A stretch of 21,157 nt of DNA, from the IMG/VR virus record IMGVR_UViG_3300005663_000220, positions 1-21,157 of that record; one strand, given 5' to 3'. Under the pieces are notes generated by a model that ran no database searches, had not been told where the DNA came from, and saw only the letters and a program-made list of their open reading frames with translations. The number at the start of each line of letters is the position of its first letter. Positions within the stretch are counted from its first letter, which is position 1. The stretch is from a virus. Positions 19,551-21,157 of this stretch are shown piece by piece. The translations under genes and the position numbers were made by a program.

Positions 19551-19763
19551 TCACAATACAGCTGCTGTCTCTTTATTCCTATAATGGTCTTCACATCTGA
19601 CACATTCAAACTTCCCCTTAGGTGTTTCCTTTTCCTGTACTAATAACCATTGATCATTTAATAATGTTCCACATACTATCCTTACGTCGCTTACTACTCT
19701 GTGAGCTACTTGCCCATTACCATAATTCCCTATTGCCCAGAGGTTCTTTAATATCCTTTTCAT
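19551..19763 (-). CDS. Small protein with CxxC (70 aa)
   Basis: It begins with a basic amphipathic stretch (MKRILKNLWAIGNYGNGQVAHRV), followed by beta-like VRIVCGTLLNDQWLLVQEKE and then FECVRCEDHYRNKE, a CxxC with nearby His that may join the earlier Cys in a metal site. AGGAATAAACCA precedes ATG 19763. It is the last clear gene before the repeat-rich gap. No recognised family. Confidence 0.62.
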   Translation of the reverse strand: MKRILKNLWAIGNYGNGQVAHRVVSDVRIVCGTLLNDQWLLVQEKETPKGKFECVRCEDHYRNKETAAVL

Positions 19764-19784
19764 TGGTTTATTCCTTATTCCTTA

Positions 19785-20027
19785 TTAATAAACTATCGTT
19801 TCCTTTATTTCTATTACACTCAATCCTTTTACGTAATCCAGATCTGAACCTGTTATTGCTGACACCAATACTGTCAGGTTCTTTTCTTCGGCTTCTTCCA
19901 TTAACTGGTTGAAGTATTTTACTGTATTCCTTATCTCGTCTGATAATGTTATTTTGTGGTTTTCATTTTTCTTTGATAAACCAGAACTGATGACTGTTTC
20001 ATGGCCGAATCCAATTTTTGGTCCCAT
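19785..20027 (-). CDS. Unknown small protein (80 aa)
   Basis: The start ATG 20027 has AAAGGAGATATT upstream. It contains a polar N-terminus (GPKIGFGHETVISSG), a helix TLSDEIRNTVKYFNQLMEEAEEKN and an alternating strand-helix-strand end (LTVLVSAITGSDLDYVKGLSVIEIKETIVY). This could be a small alpha/beta fold. No motif allows a functional call. Only 11 bases separate it from the preceding membrane peptide gene. Confidence 0.66.
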   Translation of the reverse strand: MGPKIGFGHETVISSGLSKKNENHKITLSDEIRNTVKYFNQLMEEAEEKNLTVLVSAITGSDLDYVKGLSVIEIKETIVY

Positions 20028-20038
20028 AATATCTCCTT

Positions 20039-20134
20039 TTATAATCTATCGTCTTTAAACTTTTCTACTACTTTTATTAACGGTAATATTGCTAATAGTA
20101 AGATGCATATCAGCTTTCCTGTTAAATCTTCCAT
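20039..20134 (-). CDS. Membrane mini-protein (31 aa)
   Basis: The frame from ATG 20134 to TAA gives MEDLTGKLICILLLAILPLI and then KVVEKFKDDRL: one hydrophobic helix with a charged C-terminal tail. The ATG directly follows the stop of the preceding gene (TAAATG), and GAGGG lies upstream. Function unknown; single-helix mini-proteins of this size are easily missed. Confidence 0.6.
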   Translation of the reverse strand: MEDLTGKLICILLLAILPLIKVVEKFKDDRL

Positions 20135-20332
20135 TTATTCTTTTACCCTCATTGCGTTGCTGCTTTTAGGGTCTAAATCTCCCGTTCCCTGGCAGAAATA
20201 ACACTTGTTCACACCGTTATGATATTCGTTGGAAGCTATGCCTCCGGTACCGTTGCATGGCCTGCAATTGCTCAGCTTCCTATAAGGCATCTCGATTGTC
20301 AGTTCCTCTGTTATGCTAAGTTTCTTTTTCAT
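20135..20332 (-). CDS. DnaJ-type zinc-finger mini-protein (65 aa)
   Basis: Two CxxCxGTG units are present: C23RPCNGTGG and C44YFCQGTGD. These are the signature of the DnaJ Cys-rich zinc fold, without any J domain. Phages carry many such short proteins; the fold can bind peptides or nucleic acid, and the role here is unknown. AAAGGAGTATTAA precedes ATG 20332. Confidence 0.78.
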   Translation of the reverse strand: MKKKLSITEELTIEMPYRKLSNCRPCNGTGGIASNEYHNGVNKCYFCQGTGDLDPKSSNAMRVKE

Positions 20333-20530
20333 TTAATACTCCTTTAATGCGTTTATCCTATCGACCTTTATTTCTTTCGTCTGGTATTCCGTGCTGACTA
20401 TACTGCTCTTTTCCAAGTTCAGATAAACCCTCAGATAAACCCTCAGATCGTTTTCCATAGCTTCTTTTAGCACTCTGTTTAGTTCACCTACTTTAACCCT
20501 TACCGTATTTGCCAATTCCTTGTTGTCCAT
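20333..20530 (-). CDS. Small helical protein with LRVY duplication (65 aa)
   Basis: An N-terminal helix (KELANTVRVKVGELNRVLKEAMEN) is followed by LRVYLRVYLNLEK and a polar end. The doubled LRVY comes from a 12-bp in-frame repeat in the DNA. AAGGAGAATCATA precedes ATG 20530. No recognised family. Confidence 0.66.
   Translation of the reverse strand: MDNKELANTVRVKVGELNRVLKEAMENDLRVYLRVYLNLEKSSIVSTEYQTKEIKVDRINALKEY
20420..20443. repeat. Two tandem 12-bp units inside a gene
   Basis: CAGATAAACCCT occurs twice in a row (20420-20431, 20432-20443), followed by a partial third CAGAT. It adds four residues (LRVY) without breaking the frame. Confidence 0.85.
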
Positions 20531-20549
20531 TATGATTCTCCTTTATTCT

Positions 20550-20765
20550 TTATTCTTTGCAATCACAGATTTTTCCGCAGTTTATCCAGTCTTTGGATTC
20601 TGTTCCTCCCGTATATTCCTTATATTCTATTGGTAATAGTTCAAGTTGTTTTTCTAATATCTCATTACCCTTTTCGAACGCCACAGCTATCTTTAATAAT
20701 ATCTTGTTGGTTTCCTTCATTTCGTATCTTAGAAATCTTAATTGATCCTGTATAATATCCGCCAT
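20550..20765 (-). CDS. Small coiled-coil protein with C-terminal Cys (71 aa)
   Basis: Residues about 3-45 form one long amphipathic helix (IIQDQLRFLRYEMKETNKIL, then IAVAFEKGNEILEKQLELL). The tail ends DWINCGKICDCKE with three cysteines. AAGGAGAAATGAA precedes ATG 20765. The helix suggests self-association. No recognised family. Confidence 0.66.
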   Translation of the reverse strand: MADIIQDQLRFLRYEMKETNKILLKIAVAFEKGNEILEKQLELLPIEYKEYTGGTESKDWINCGKICDCKE

Positions 20766-20785
20766 TTCATTTCTCCTTATTTATC

Positions 20786-21124
20786 TTATTTTACATATTC
20801 CTTTAATGCCGCCTTGATCGTGCTTTCCGAATATTCTTTATCGCCTATTTCGATCATCTTTTCTGGCTGGACAGCTCCGTCAAATTGAAAAGGATCGTCA
20901 ACAACATCTCTGGGATTGACAGCGATATACCCCTCTTCAACATCTCTATTCAACCGTGCAAATTGGAGGGAATACGTAAGGCGGCCGGCTCCAAAACTGT
21001 TCATATATACTAAAGGCATATCAAGATGCAACACGGTCTTTCCGCCTGTATCAGCCCAACCAAATCCTGCTGTAAACAACGCTTCCTGGACTTCTTTTGA
21101 GTTTAAAGTTACATATTTCCTCAT
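20786..21124 (-). CDS. Unknown protein (112 aa)
   Basis: Of two nearby ATGs (21130 and 21124), the second lies eight bases after AGGAG and is preferred; the first is only two bases from it. The protein has a mixed fold: LNSKEVQEALFTAGFGW, then strands around TVLHLDMPLVYMN and LTYSLQFARLN, then acidic DVVDDPFQFDGAV and a C-terminal helix (SESTIKAALKEYVK). No recognised family or catalytic motif. First complete gene of the window in the direction of transcription. Confidence 0.68.
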   Translation of the reverse strand: MRKYVTLNSKEVQEALFTAGFGWADTGGKTVLHLDMPLVYMNSFGAGRLTYSLQFARLNRDVEEGYIAVNPRDVVDDPFQFDGAVQPEKMIEIGDKEYSESTIKAALKEYVK

Positions 21125-21157
21125 TTTCATTTCTCCTTTATGCTCTTATCGGTTGTG

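Overview
The window is part of a tailed-phage (Caudoviricetes) genome, either a virion or an integrated prophage. It carries the DNA-packaging and head-assembly module, with a run of small accessory genes before it and virion structural genes after it. Every gene I can support lies on the minus strand, so transcription runs from high to low coordinates. Genes are tightly packed, often with ATGA or TAATG stop/start overlaps, and most have purine-rich ribosome binding sites (AAGGAG/GGAGG types). The host cannot be named: no host gene, integrase or attachment site is visible.

Layout in the direction of transcription. (1) 21124-19551: seven small genes, including a DnaJ-type zinc-finger mini-protein and a 31-residue membrane peptide. 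(2) 19550-18978: a region of about 570 bp with no clear long gene. It has four exact copies of a TTTGGGTTT motif, an 8-bp triple repeat, a possible promoter and two doubtful short reading frames. (3) 18977-16989: small Cys-rich proteins, a pair of tandem paralogues and a 130-residue protein. (4) 16989-11003: large terminase subunit (interrupted by a 425-residue HNH intein at its ATPase coupling motif), a small Cys protein, a sigma-factor-like protein, an HNH endonuclease whose C-terminus resembles the C-terminus of the sigma-like neighbour, and the portal. (5) 10985-8080: three mini-genes, then a MuF-type head morphogenesis protein with an AT-rich C-terminal extension carrying a HExxH zinc-metallopeptidase motif, a Cys/His mini-protein, a decayed second copy of that mini-protein's 3' end, and a 64-residue phage protein. 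(6) 8066-3895: prohead protease fused to a scaffold (with a good internal start for scaffold alone), two near-duplicate decoration-type proteins plus a third diverged relative, and the major capsid protein. (7) 3881-1: a Vsr/EDxHD-type homing endonuclease, a tRNA-Trp(CCA), and a series of beta-rich structural proteins ending in a membrane-anchored coiled-coil protein cut by the window edge.

How they work together: terminase loads DNA through the portal into a prohead built from capsid protein on the scaffold. The protease then clears the scaffold and the decoration proteins cover the shell. The MuF protein normally sits in the head with the portal, and its extra C-terminal domain looks like a carried effector. 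Three separate homing-type endonucleases (intein HNH, free HNH, free EDxHD) occupy this one conserved module.

Most noteworthy: the MuF-metallopeptidase fusion with its AT-rich cassette, the C-terminal domain shared by the HNH and sigma-like neighbours, the motif-rich 18.95-19.55 kb region, and the recent tandem duplication of the decoration gene. Family names come from recognising motifs by eye; no database search was run.
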